Assembly: GCA_963974675.1 (NCBI GenBank)
Contig: CAXBDQ010000029.1
Coordinates: 1 to 24,614 of the forward strand
DNA length: 24,614 bases
Origin: Porticoccus sp963974675
GTDB taxonomy: Bacteria; Pseudomonadota; Gammaproteobacteria; Pseudomonadales; Porticoccaceae
Direction of reading: 5' to 3'
The notes beneath the pieces are model-generated. The model ran no database searches. It saw only the letters and a list, made by a program, of their open reading frames with translations, and was not told the DNA's origin. The translations under genes and the position numbers were made by a program. This document shows positions 1 to 8,307 of this stretch, piece by piece (the stretch's first letter is position 1; each line of letters opens with the position of its first letter).

Positions 1-809
1 AAGCAAATACCGAACACCGGAATATCTGTCTTCAAGATTTCCTGAATTGCGGTAATAGCATAATCACAAGGTTCTGGATCACCGGGACCATTGGACAGAA
101 AAACGCCATCGGGATTCATCGCTAAAACATCTGCTGCTGACGTGTTAGCGGGCACAACGATGAGTTCAGCTCCACGATCAACCAGCATACGCAAAATATT
201 GCGTTTGGTGCCAAAGTCGTAGGCAATCACCTTATAAGGTCTTTCTTGTGGTTGTGTATAGCCTACGCCTAGCTTCCAGCTACCATCCTTCCATTCATAG
301 GCTTCTTTCGTAGTGACCTGTTTTGCAAGATCAAGTCCCTTTAAACCTGAAAACTTACGAGCTGTAGCGAGAGCTTTCAGCTCATCGACATCACCCGCCA
401 TCAGGCAGCCATTTTGAGCGCCTTTGTCACGCAAAATACGGGTTAACATCCGGGTGTCGATATCGGCAATACCAAGAATATTTCTGGCTTTAAGATAGCT
501 ATCCAAACTTTGCTCTGAGCGAAAATTGCTTGCCAGCAAAGGTAAATCGCGAATAACTAACCCCGCCACAAAAATACCATCAGATTCTTCATCTTCAGTA
601 TTAACACCGGTATTACCGATATGCGGGTAGGTCAGGGTAACAATTTGACAAGCATAGGACGGGTCAGTAAGAATCTCCTGATACCCCGTCAAAGCTGTAT
701 TGAATACCACCTCTCCACTGGAAATACCTTCAGCTCCAATGGCTATGCCCTTAAAAACAGTACCATCCTCAAGCGCTAGGATAGCGGACCGATGGGTATC
801 GGTATTCAA
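1..809 (-). CDS. carA: Carbamoyl-phosphate synthase small subunit, C-terminal part beyond the window
   Basis: CarA supplies ammonia from glutamine to CarB for carbamoyl phosphate, used in pyrimidine and arginine synthesis in the cytoplasm. Reading leftwards, the protein has the CarA N-terminal domain (LEDGTVFKG, ALTGYQEILTDPSY, TLTYPHIGNTGVN, DIDTRMLTRILRDKGAQNG). The class I glutamine amidotransferase domain follows, with VIAYDFGTKRNILR and SNGPGDP. The sequence stops at the window edge in PVFGICL, just at the nucleophile Cys motif, so about a third of the gene is missing. I chose the TTG codon at 809-807 because a perfect AGGAGG lies 5 bases upstream (820-815) and no ATG is available near the conserved N-terminus. 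The gene sits 3' of dapB on the same strand but behind its own promoter and leader. Identity is certain; the TTG start is likely. Confidence 0.96.
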   Translation of the reverse strand, partial: MNTDTHRSAILALEDGTVFKGIAIGAEGISSGEVVFNTALTGYQEILTDPSYACQIVTLTYPHIGNTGVNTEDEESDGIFVAGLVIRDLPLLASNFRSEQSLDSYLKARNILGIADIDTRMLTRILRDKGAQNGCLMAGDVDELKALATARKFSGLKGLDLAKQVTTKEAYEWKDGSWKLGVGYTQPQERPYKVIAYDFGTKRNILRMLVDRGAELIVVPANTSAADVLAMNPDGVFLSNGPGDPEPCDYAITAIQEILKTDIPVFGIC

Positions 810-923
810 TGCAACCTCCTCAACTACTGATATGAACTACCAGAGATAACTGGCAATTATGTAAACTCAAGTCCCACTCCCCCAAAGACGACCACCTTCA
901 AAATAGACAAGATGCCAAGCGTT

Positions 924-961
924 AAAAAAGCGAGATGAAACCACACGTCTCACCCCGCTTC
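924..961 (-). terminator. Intrinsic terminator inside the carA leader (candidate attenuator)
   Basis: On the minus strand a stem made from AAGCGGGGTGA (960-950) and its partner TCATCTCGCTT (one G bulged, one G-T pair) is followed directly by six T residues (929-924). It lies about 115 bases upstream of the carA start and downstream of the best carA promoter. It therefore cannot be the dapB terminator and would stop transcription before carA. A tiny reading frame (985-950) ends within the left arm. This is the layout of transcription attenuation; its operation is inferred. Confidence 0.6.
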
Positions 962-985
962 AAAATGCCAAATCGTACCGTCCAT
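950..985 (-). CDS. Possible 11-residue carA leader peptide
   Basis: ATG at 985-983 opens MDGTIWHFEAG and stops at TGA 952-950, inside the left arm of the leader terminator. A GC-rich hairpin (CCGC-CGGT-GCGG, 1016-1005) just upstream could pause RNA polymerase. There is no convincing Shine-Dalgarno sequence. A second small frame (1106-1056, MAVILVSSFGCYLRIG) starts about 11 bases after the predicted transcription start. Either or neither may be translated; the position relative to the terminator is the only reason to list it. Confidence 0.25.
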   Translation of the reverse strand: MDGTIWHFEAG

Positions 986-1124
986 CTATGTATTTAAGGG
1001 CGCACCGCACCGGCGGAAACTAACCGAGCATTCTAGGTGAACTGCCACAATCTGTCTAGCCAATCCTCAGATAACACCCAAAAGATGACACCAAAATTAC
1101 TGCCATTTCGCCCGTCGAATCACT

Positions 1125-1153
1125 TTATAATTGCGTAAAATTGATAGTAACAA
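1125..1153 (-). promoter_or_regulatory. Putative sigma-70 promoter for carA
   Basis: On the minus strand TTGTTA (1153-1148) is followed after 17 bases by TTATAA (or after 18 by TATAAA, 1129-1124). This predicts transcription from about 1117 and a leader of about 300 bases before carA. I saw no clear ArgR box. The rest of 830-1330 holds no convincing gene. Confidence 0.5.
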
Positions 1154-1328
1154 AAATTATGAAAAACCCGCTGAAACGGCAGCCATCCGCAATAAGGTCA
1201 ACGGAACACACCTAGCACCGTGACGATAACAGAACCGTCAAGTATCACTAAAGCACTTCAGCTCTTGAACTCGGTTACGAGAGGCTTAAGCAGCTATGCT
1301 TTGCCCACCCTCCTGCTGCCCATAAAAT

Positions 1329-1357
1329 AAAAAGCCACTCACAATGGGCGGCTTTTT
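1329..1357 (-). terminator. Terminator after dapB
   Basis: AAAAAGCC (1329-1336) pairs with GGCTTTTT (1350-1357) around a 13-base loop. Because of the A/T runs it could work on both strands. On the minus strand it lies 28 bases after the dapB stop, closing the heat-shock/dapB transcript and separating it from carA. Confidence 0.75.
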
Positions 1358-1384
1358 ATTAACAATAACTTATTGAAAACTGGC

Positions 1385-2209
1385 TCAACTCAATGATTTA
1401 AGTCCTAGCACATCCTGCATATCAAATAGGCCTTTATCTTTATGCGCTATCCATGCGGCAGCTCGAACAGCACCTCGGGCAAATGACATACGGCTAGAAG
1501 CCTTGTGAGTAATTTCGACCCGCTCACCTTCAGCCGCAAAAGTGACCGTATGATCGCCAACAATATCCCCCGCCCTCACGGTAGCAAAGCCAATGGTTTT
1601 ACGATCCCTAGCGCCTGTTTGTCCTTCACGGCCATAAACCGCAACGTCTTTCAGATTCCGATCTAAAGCATTGGCAACAACTTCGCCCATACTAAGCGCG
1701 GTACCCGATGGGGCATCCACCTTATGGCGATGATGTGCTTCGTAAACTTCAATATCAACCTCATCTCCCAACACTCGAGCAGCCATATCAAGTAGCTTGA
1801 AACAGAGGTTCACTCCGGTACTAAAATTTGAAGCCATGCATAGCGCTGTACTTTCTACGGAGGAGAGTAATTGTGCTTTCTGTTCATCGGTAAAACCCGT
1901 TGTTCCAACCACCATCTGTTTGCCATTTTCAGCACAAACTTTAGCGTTCACCAGCGTGGCTGCAGGGGCAGTAAAATCAATCAACACATCAAAATCACCG
2001 ACGACATCACGAAGATTACCCACCACACACACACCTAAATGACCAACACCCGCCAGCTCTCCAGCATCAGCACCAATCAGTGTGCTTTCAGGGCGCTCAA
2101 TGACCGCGGCCAAGATGGTGTCAGGATTAACACTGACGGCTTCTATCAAAGCTTTCCCCATACGGCCGGCGGCACCTGTTACTGCAATTCGAGTTATATC
2201 GTTTTTCAT
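1385..2209 (-). CDS. dapB: 4-hydroxy-tetrahydrodipicolinate reductase
   Basis: DapB reduces 4-hydroxy-tetrahydrodipicolinate with NAD(P)H in the lysine/diaminopimelate pathway. The 274-residue protein is of normal length. The N-terminal Rossmann motif VTGAAGRMGKAL (residues 10-21) binds the nucleotide. DFTAP (78-82) and GTTGF (102-106) are family motifs. The substrate motif EAHHRHKVDAPSGTA (157-171) contains the catalytic His159 and Lys163. The gene follows dnaJ by 90 bases on the same strand, as in Pseudomonas, and a terminator lies just downstream. No frameshift or missing residue is seen. Confidence 0.98.
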   Translation of the reverse strand: MKNDITRIAVTGAAGRMGKALIEAVSVNPDTILAAVIERPESTLIGADAGELAGVGHLGVCVVGNLRDVVGDFDVLIDFTAPAATLVNAKVCAENGKQMVVGTTGFTDEQKAQLLSSVESTALCMASNFSTGVNLCFKLLDMAARVLGDEVDIEVYEAHHRHKVDAPSGTALSMGEVVANALDRNLKDVAVYGREGQTGARDRKTIGFATVRAGDIVGDHTVTFAAEGERVEITHKASSRMSFARGAVRAAAWIAHKDKGLFDMQDVLGLKSLS

Positions 2210-2299
2210 TGGGTTAAGACGCTTTCTCGTTGTTGTGTCGGTCTTTCTGTTACATCCATCACAGTATTAGTATTTTGCGAACGCACCATGTTCGTGGCG

Positions 2300-3436
2300 T
2301 TATATGGTAAACCCGTCAAAGAATTTTTTCACACCTTCAAACCAGGAAGCTTTTTTGGGTGAATGCTTGCCACTGTCCAAACTATCCTGCAACTGACGAA
2401 TTAATTCCTTTTGCTCATTATTGAGATTTACCGGTGTTTCCAGAGTCACACGGCATAACAAATCCCCGGGGCCACCACCACGAACACCTGTAACCCCCTT
2501 GCCCTTCAACCTGAACAAGCGACCAGTTTGTGTTTCCGGGGGCACTTTGAGCTTAACCCGACCATTCAAGGTAGGCACTTCCATCTCACCACCCAAGGTA
2601 GCATCCACAATACTGATCGGCACTTCACAATAAAGATTACGGCCATCGCGCTGAAACAATGCATGCTCGCGGACATTCATCTGAACATACAGATCCCCCG
2701 CAGGGCCGCCCTCCGCACCAGCTTCACCTTCACCACCTAAACGAATGCGGTCACCGGTATCAACACCCGGCGGCACTTTGACCGATAGGGTTTTGGACTC
2801 CTTAATACGCCCTTGGCCATGACAACCTAAACATGGGTCACTAATAACCTGACCACGCCCATGACATTTTGGACAGGTCTGTTGCACAGAAATAAAGCCC
2901 TGCGACATCCGCACTTGGCCGTGACCACCGCACGTACCACACGTCGATGGAGACGAACCTTTTTTAGCACCAGAACCACCACATTGCTCACAGGCACAGA
3001 GTGTCGGTACTTTAATTTTGATGGTCTTTCCTTTTACTGCATCCTCCAGATCTAACTCCAGATTATATTGCAGGTCAGAACCACGCATCGGCCCAGCACG
3101 ACCGCGACCTCGGCCGCCACCGCCAAAAATGTCACCAAAGACATCACCGAAAATATCACTGAAATTGCCATAGTCCCCACCGGGACCACCGCCGCCAAAG
3201 CCACCATTAGAATCTACACCCGCATGACCGTATTGGTCATAAGCTGCCTTTTTTTCTTTGCTAGACAGCACCTCGTAAGCCTCAGAAGCCTCCTTAAATA
3301 TATCTTCTGCGCCCTTGTTATCCGGATTGCGGTCAGGGTGATTTTTCATCGCAATGCGACGATATGCTTTCTTAACCTCAGCCTCGGAAGCACCTTTATC
3401 TACACCGAGGATTTCATAGTAATCACGTTTGGACAT
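2300..3436 (-). CDS. dnaJ: Chaperone DnaJ (Hsp40)
   Basis: DnaJ stimulates the DnaK ATPase and delivers unfolded substrates to it in the cytosol. The 378-residue protein has the full type I layout. The J domain comes first, with HPD at residues 33-35. A Gly/Phe-rich stretch follows (about 75-115). The zinc region has four CxxCxGxG-type repeats (CEQCGGSG, CGTCGGHG, CPKCHGRG, CLGCHGQG), and the substrate-binding beta domains end the protein. The upstream ribosome site is weak (AGAAG), and two strong RNA hairpins lie between dnaK and dnaJ, so its expression may be tuned separately from dnaK. It stands third in the grpE-dnaK-dnaJ order. Confidence 0.98.
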   Translation of the reverse strand: MSKRDYYEILGVDKGASEAEVKKAYRRIAMKNHPDRNPDNKGAEDIFKEASEAYEVLSSKEKKAAYDQYGHAGVDSNGGFGGGGPGGDYGNFSDIFGDVFGDIFGGGGRGRGRAGPMRGSDLQYNLELDLEDAVKGKTIKIKVPTLCACEQCGGSGAKKGSSPSTCGTCGGHGQVRMSQGFISVQQTCPKCHGRGQVISDPCLGCHGQGRIKESKTLSVKVPPGVDTGDRIRLGGEGEAGAEGGPAGDLYVQMNVREHALFQRDGRNLYCEVPISIVDATLGGEMEVPTLNGRVKLKVPPETQTGRLFRLKGKGVTGVRGGGPGDLLCRVTLETPVNLNNEQKELIRQLQDSLDSGKHSPKKASWFEGVKKFFDGFTI

Positions 3437-3461
3437 TCGCAGTTAGCTTCTTTTATCAGTG

Positions 3462-3555
3462 ATCTCTACCCAAGGTAGAGATTAATTTAACATATCGGCA
3501 GTTTGGTAAACCTCAAACGCAGTAAAGCGCGAGACCAGCTCGCGCCTACTGCCGA
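3462..3555 (-). other. Structured RNA element between dnaK and dnaJ
   Basis: Several perfect inverted repeats nest here. An outer stem TCGGCAGT (3495-3502) / ACTGCCGA (3548-3555) encloses a hairpin GTTTG/CAAAC (3501-3518) and a strong hairpin GCGCGAG-ACCAG-CTCGCGC (3527-3545), giving a three-way junction. Next to it, ATCTCTACC-CAA-GGTAGAGAT (3462-3482) is a 9-bp stem with a 3-base loop, about 26 bases upstream of the dnaJ start. No U tract follows, so it is not a plain terminator. A role in mRNA processing, stability or dnaJ translation is inferred. Confidence 0.6.
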
Positions 3556-3617
3556 CAACTATTATTACCATGCGTAACCAGTAGTAAATAGCCTTCAACA
3601 AAAAAGTAAAACGCTGC

Positions 3618-5543
3618 TTACTTTTTATCGTCTTCCTTTACTTCTTCAAACTCAGCATCGACCACATCATCGGCGCCGCCTGTATCAGCAGCACCTTCAG
3701 GATTTTCAGCTTGAGCTTCTGCAGCCTGTTCAGCATAGAGTTTTTGAGCCAAAGCGGCAGAGGCTTCAGACAGTTTACTAGCGGCAGCATCAATAGCATC
3801 CTTATCATCGCTTTTAACCGCATCTTCCACTTCTTTTACAGCAGCTTCGATCGCTTCTTTTTCCTCATCGGAGGCCTTATCACCCGCCTCTTCCACAGTT
3901 TTCTTGGCTGCGTGCGCCAGACCATCTGCAGCATTTCGAGCCTGCACCAAATCTTCAAACTTTTTATCTTCAACCGCGTTAGCTTCGGCATCACTCACCA
4001 TGCGTTCAACCTCTTCATCAGATAAACCTGAGGAAGCTTTGATCACAATAGATTGCTCTTTGCCGGTCGCTTTATCTTTGGCATTTACATTCAAAATACC
4101 ATTGGCGTCGATATCAAAAGTGACTTCAATTTGCGGCATGCCACGAGGAGAAGGAGGAATATCGGCCAAGTCAAAACGTCCCAAAGACTTGTTACCTACC
4201 GCCTGCTTTCTCTCACCTTGAACAACGTGAATGGTAACAGCACCTTGATTGTCTTCAGCCGTAGAGAAAATTTGCGATTTCTTCGAAGGAATCGTGGTGT
4301 TTTTCTCAATCAGAGGGGTTGCTACACCGCCCATGGTTTCAATACCTAGGGTCAGCGGAGTCACATCCAACAACAACACATCTTTTACATCACCAGAAAG
4401 CACCGCACCCTGAATCGCCGCACCCATAGCAACCGCTTCATCGGGGTTAACATCTTTACGAGGCTCTTTGCCAAAAAACTCTGTTACTTTCTTTTGCACC
4501 ATGGGCATACGCGTTTGACCGCCCACTAAAATCACCTCATTAATATCAGAAGCAGATTTCCCTGCATCCTTGAGAGCGAGCTTCAACGGCGCCATGGAGC
4601 GCTCAACCAAATCTTCCACCAATGACTCCAGTTTGGAGCGAGTTAACTTCACAACCAAATGCTTGGGACCAGTAGAATCAGCAGTGATATAGGGCAAGTT
4701 AACTTCTGTTTGCTGACTGGAAGACAGTTCAATTTTAGCTTTTTCAGCCGCTTCCTTCAGGCGCTGAAGCGCCATTGGGTCACTGTGCAAATCAATGCCA
4801 TTTTCTTTCTTAAATTCTGCAGATAGATACTCGATCAAACGCAAATCGAAGTCTTCACCACCCAAGAAAGTATCACCGTTTGTGGAAAGCACCTCAAACT
4901 GGTGTTCACCATCTACATCGGCAATTTCAATAATAGAAATATCAAAGGTACCACCACCCAGGTCATACACGGCTATTACGCTGTCGCCCGGGGTTTTATC
5001 CATACCATAGGCCAATGCTGCAGCCGTCGGCTCATTAATGATGCGTTTAACTTCAAGGCCCGCAATTTTACCCGCGTCTTTTGTTGCCTGACGCTGAGAA
5101 TCATTGAAGTAGGCGGGTACCGTGATAACAGCTTCCGTGACAGCCTCACCTAAATAATCTTCAGCTGTTTTCTTCATCTTTTTGAGTACTTCAGCAGAAA
5201 TCTGAGGAGCAGCTCGCTTTTCGCCTTTTACTTCAACCCACGCATCGCCATTATCTGCCTTCACAATTTTGTAAGGCACCATTTTGATGTCTTTCTGAAC
5301 AACGTCGTCTTCAAAACGACGACCAATCAACCGTTTCACCGCAAACAACGTGTTGCTTGGGTTGGTCACAGCCTGACGCTTGGCAGACTGTCCGACTAAA
5401 ATTTCATTTTCATCTGTGAATGCTACGATGGAAGGCGTAGTGCGACCGCCTTCAGCATTTTCGATAACTTTCGGTTTGCCACCTTCAAGTACAGCAACAC
5501 AAGAGTTGGTAGTACCCAGGTCAATTCCGATAATCTTGCCCAT
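3618..5543 (-). CDS. dnaK: Chaperone DnaK (Hsp70)
   Basis: DnaK is the ATP-driven Hsp70 chaperone that works with DnaJ and GrpE and also controls the heat-shock sigma factor. The 641-residue protein begins with the phosphate-binding motif GIDLGTTNSCVAV and has the second Hsp70 signature VYDLGGGTFDISI (about 193-205). The VILVGGQTRMP signature, the hydrophobic linker VLLLDVTPLTLG (about 389-400), the peptide-binding domain and an acidic tail ending EFEEVKEDDKK follow. The ATG has a good GGAGAAG site 7 bases upstream. A heat-shock promoter of its own is readable in the gap after grpE, so it can be made both with and without grpE. Confidence 0.99.
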   Translation of the reverse strand: MGKIIGIDLGTTNSCVAVLEGGKPKVIENAEGGRTTPSIVAFTDENEILVGQSAKRQAVTNPSNTLFAVKRLIGRRFEDDVVQKDIKMVPYKIVKADNGDAWVEVKGEKRAAPQISAEVLKKMKKTAEDYLGEAVTEAVITVPAYFNDSQRQATKDAGKIAGLEVKRIINEPTAAALAYGMDKTPGDSVIAVYDLGGGTFDISIIEIADVDGEHQFEVLSTNGDTFLGGEDFDLRLIEYLSAEFKKENGIDLHSDPMALQRLKEAAEKAKIELSSSQQTEVNLPYITADSTGPKHLVVKLTRSKLESLVEDLVERSMAPLKLALKDAGKSASDINEVILVGGQTRMPMVQKKVTEFFGKEPRKDVNPDEAVAMGAAIQGAVLSGDVKDVLLLDVTPLTLGIETMGGVATPLIEKNTTIPSKKSQIFSTAEDNQGAVTIHVVQGERKQAVGNKSLGRFDLADIPPSPRGMPQIEVTFDIDANGILNVNAKDKATGKEQSIVIKASSGLSDEEVERMVSDAEANAVEDKKFEDLVQARNAADGLAHAAKKTVEEAGDKASDEEKEAIEAAVKEVEDAVKSDDKDAIDAAASKLSEASAALAQKLYAEQAAEAQAENPEGAADTGGADDVVDAEFEEVKEDDKK

Positions 5544-5633
5544 GTTTCTTCTCCGGGATTAACTTAACATCAAATTCAAAAAATTTTTTAATTTACAAAT
5601 ATCTAATTCATAAAAAGTGTGGTCTGGTTGCTA

Positions 5634-5661
5634 ATATTGGCCCGCAGTTACGGATTTCAAC
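5634..5661 (-). promoter_or_regulatory. Putative heat-shock (sigma-32) promoter for dnaK
   Basis: Minus-strand GTTGAAA (5661-5655) is followed after 13 bases by GCCAATAT (5641-5634). This resembles the sigma-32 pattern CTTGAAA / CCCCATnT and has the same spacing as the better match upstream of grpE. It would start a transcript about 85 bases before dnaK. Confidence 0.5.
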
Positions 5662-5690
5662 CCTCATCTTATGATTTACTTTATCGAGCC

Positions 5691-6260
5691 CTATTTATCT
5701 GCCGCTTTGGCAACAACAACCATAGCCGGGCGAACCAACCGGCCGTTTAACGTGTAGCCTTTTTGAAACACATCCACCACGGTATTAGGCGTTTCTCCTG
5801 GCATTTCCACCATACTCATGGCTTGGTGGAATTCGGGGTTAAATACCTGCCCTTTAGGGTCTATCGGTTCCACCTTATAACGCACCAAAACATCCTGAAA
5901 GTTTTTTAGTGTGAGCTCTACACCTTCGATCAATGATGTAAATTCTACGTTTTCCTGATCGACAGCTTGCAATGTCCGCTCAAGGTTATCGACCACAGGC
6001 AACAGCTCACCTACAAACTTATCCAATGCATATTTGTGGGCATTTTCCACATCACGCTCTAACCGCCGACGGAGGTTTTGCATCTCTGCATGGGCTCTTA
6101 ACGACTGCTCATTTGCCGCCACCAGCTCTTCCTGCAGCTTGGCAAGGTCATTTCCAACATCAGCGACTTCATTTTCAACAACAGATTCTTGCACCTCTGA
6201 CTGTTCCGGCTGATGTAGCCCGGATTCATCGACATGATGATTGTTTTCTTCAGTTGACAC
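5691..6260 (-). CDS. grpE: Nucleotide exchange factor GrpE
   Basis: GrpE releases ADP from DnaK. The 189-residue protein has an acidic, Glu/Gln-rich N-terminus and a long coiled coil (about residues 35-85, including LRAHAEMQNLRRRLERDVEN). The C-terminal beta domain ends with the family signature VVDVFQKGYTLNGRLVRPAMVVVAK. The start is a GTG (6260-6258) with GGGAG 7 bases upstream; an out-of-frame ATG lies between them. It is first in the heat-shock cluster, behind a strong sigma-32-like promoter and divergent from recN. Confidence 0.98.
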   Translation of the reverse strand: MSTEENNHHVDESGLHQPEQSEVQESVVENEVADVGNDLAKLQEELVAANEQSLRAHAEMQNLRRRLERDVENAHKYALDKFVGELLPVVDNLERTLQAVDQENVEFTSLIEGVELTLKNFQDVLVRYKVEPIDPKGQVFNPEFHQAMSMVEMPGETPNTVVDVFQKGYTLNGRLVRPAMVVVAKAADK

Positions 6261-6347
6261 GCAACATCTCCCTTACTAGTACCTTGTTCAATTAGCACCA
6301 AGCTTAACAATTACCTGGCGTTAACTACTTATATGGTTTCCCCCGCT

Positions 6348-6375
6348 ATATTGGGTCGCCACAAACAGTTTCAAG
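6348..6375 (-). promoter_or_regulatory. Heat-shock (sigma-32) promoter for grpE-dnaK-dnaJ
   Basis: Minus-strand CTTGAAA (6375-6369), 13 bases, then CCCAATAT (6355-6348). This matches the sigma-32 consensus (CTTGAAA, 11-16 bases, CCCCATnT) at the whole -35 and at 6 of 7 defined -10 positions. It would give a leader of about 80 bases before the GTG of grpE. Confidence 0.75.
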
Positions 6376-6446
6376 GGCAGACGCATTTAAAAAATCTGTA
6401 TAAGATTAACAGCCTCACTATTGTGTCAATCAACGCGGGATAGACA

Positions 6447-8156
6447 TTGCTTACCACCTTAACTGTCAAAAATTTCACTCTGGTAGAACACCTTGAGGTA
6501 GATTTCCAACATGGAATGACAGCCCTGACAGGTGAAACCGGCGCAGGAAAATCGTTAATAGTCGATGCGCTGGCAATGGCTTTGGGTGATCGAGCTGATA
6601 CTGATCGAATTCGTAGCAATACCGAGCGAGCAGAAGTCTCTGCTGTCTTTGATCTAAGCAAGGTCCCCCAAGCCATCCAATGGCTCAGCGACAATGACTT
6701 TGATAATGGCATTGACCGCGATAGCCTTGAAAACATCAACAATGAGTGCCTACTCCGAAGATTGCTCACAAAAGAGGGACGCTCACGCGGCTATATCAAT
6801 GGCCAACCGGCAACGATGCAACAATTGCGTGAACTCGGCGAAGCGCTCATTGACATACATAGCCAACACGAACACCAATCTTTGCTGCGCCGTGAAACTC
6901 ATCGTCAAATTTTGGATGATTTTGCGGGCAGCACAACACTCGCTAAAAAAACGCGAGACCTTTATAACCAGTGGACAATAGTCAGGCAAAAACTGCTGCA
7001 ACTGGAGAGTACATCAGACGAACTCATCGCACGCAGGGATTTGCTCAGTTTTCAGCTGTCTGAACTTGACCAACTTGGTCTCGATGAAGGTGAATTAGAT
7101 ACACTGGAACAACGGCAACAACTTCTATCCAACGCTGAGTCCATCCTTGTAGACAGCCAAGCACTGCTTCAACTTTGCTCAGAAGCAGAGTCCTTTAACC
7201 TTCAAAGCTCCCTGAACAAAGCCCTACAAATATTGCACAACATGCCTAACAAACCTGCTTCATTAGAAGAGGCAGAGCAATTATTAACCAGCGCCCAGAT
7301 CGAAGTAGAAGAAGCTGGCAGAGAAATCCAACATCACCTAGATAGCTTTAATGCCGACCCGGAGCAACTTCAACAACTCGAAGAACGCTTGAGTGCCATT
7401 TACCAATTGGCACGAAAACACCGAGTGCCACCGGAAAAACTACACAACAAGCATCAGGAATTAAAACAAGCTCTCAACGATATTTCCGGAGAGGAGCACG
7501 ATACAACCCTTCTTCAACAACAGGTTGATGAGCTAGCAATACACTATTTAGCGTCAGCCCGTCAGCTCACAAAAACAAGAACAAAGGCTGCGGCACAGCT
7601 CTCAAAAGCTATTGAACAACAGTTTGATTTACTCTCCATGTCGGGCGCAAAATTTTCTCCCCACATGACACCGCTCGCTCACAGTGTGCTTGGACCCCAT
7701 GGCCTAGAGACTATCGAATTCCTCATTCAGACCAACCCCGGCGAACCACCCAGGCCTCTTGCGCGCATCGCCTCCGGTGGTGAGTTATCACGTATAAGTT
7801 TAGCCATACAAGTCATTGCGGCGAAAAACTCCTCGATCCCGACACTTGTATTTGATGAAGTCGATGTCGGTATTGGTGGCGCCACAGCTGATGTTGTCGG
7901 GCAACTACTACGCCAACTGGGCAAGAGAGGACAAGTACTTTGCGTCACCCACCTACCTCAAGTTGCGGCCTGCGCCCACAATCATCTATTTGTCAGCAAA
8001 GGCACCCACCAAAACACCACACATAGTGAGATCAAGACCCTCCTTAACACTGACAGAACACAAGAAATCGCCCGCATGCTTGGCGGTAAAAATGTCACCC
8101 CCACAACGCTAAATCATGCCAAGGAAATGATTGAGACAGCCTCTTCCATGACTTAA
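6447..8156 (+). CDS. recN: DNA repair protein RecN
   Basis: RecN is an SMC-like ATPase that acts early in double-strand break repair. The 569-residue protein, slightly longer than the E. coli one, begins MLTTLTVKNFTLVEHLEVDF. It has Walker A GETGAGKS at residues 29-36, a long central coiled coil rich in Gln/Leu/Glu (about 150-370), the ABC signature ASGGELSRIS (about 441-450) and Walker B TLVFDEVDVGIGG (about 466-478). CVTHLPQVAACA follows (about 500). The start is TTG at 6447 with a GGGA site 6 bases upstream; the conserved N-terminus leaves no alternative. It is transcribed divergently from grpE. A 17-bp near-LexA box lies upstream but with off-consensus spacing. Confidence 0.98.
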   Translation: MLTTLTVKNFTLVEHLEVDFQHGMTALTGETGAGKSLIVDALAMALGDRADTDRIRSNTERAEVSAVFDLSKVPQAIQWLSDNDFDNGIDRDSLENINNECLLRRLLTKEGRSRGYINGQPATMQQLRELGEALIDIHSQHEHQSLLRRETHRQILDDFAGSTTLAKKTRDLYNQWTIVRQKLLQLESTSDELIARRDLLSFQLSELDQLGLDEGELDTLEQRQQLLSNAESILVDSQALLQLCSEAESFNLQSSLNKALQILHNMPNKPASLEEAEQLLTSAQIEVEEAGREIQHHLDSFNADPEQLQQLEERLSAIYQLARKHRVPPEKLHNKHQELKQALNDISGEEHDTTLLQQQVDELAIHYLASARQLTKTRTKAAAQLSKAIEQQFDLLSMSGAKFSPHMTPLAHSVLGPHGLETIEFLIQTNPGEPPRPLARIASGGELSRISLAIQVIAAKNSSIPTLVFDEVDVGIGGATADVVGQLLRQLGKRGQVLCVTHLPQVAACAHNHLFVSKGTHQNTTHSEIKTLLNTDRTQEIARMLGGKNVTPTTLNHAKEMIETASSMT

Positions 8157-8171
8157 GACAACAGCTATTTA

Positions 8172-8213
8172 TTGATATAAATCAATTTAACGAACATACA
8201 AAGCCACTACATT
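8172..8213 (+). promoter_or_regulatory. FNR/Anr box and class II promoter
   Basis: TTGAT-ATAA-ATCAA (8172-8185) is a perfect match to the FNR/Anr consensus. A -10-like TACATT (8208-8213) places the start near 8220, exactly 41.5 bases from the box centre, the standard geometry of an FNR-activated class II promoter. The only gene downstream on this strand is the 33-residue membrane protein. The leader also has a 7-bp inverted repeat TGAGATC/GATCTCA (8228-8256). Confidence 0.7.
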
Positions 8214-8307
8214 TGAGCCTTGCCACATGAGATCCCATCAAAAACCCAAGATCTCAGGGCACCCATGCTAGAAATTTACTCATTCGTACTGAGGGAGGCA
8301 CTCAACG

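Noticed and set aside
3711..4349. Plus-strand frames of about 100 codons inside dnaK
   Set aside because: They are antisense to the highly conserved dnaK and have no motif or ribosome site.
6396..6412. LexA-like box CTGT...ACAG upstream of recN
   Set aside because: The arms are right but the spacing is 9 instead of 8 bases (17 instead of 16 bp overall), which LexA normally does not tolerate. recN is often SOS-controlled, so it deserves an assay, but I do not annotate it.
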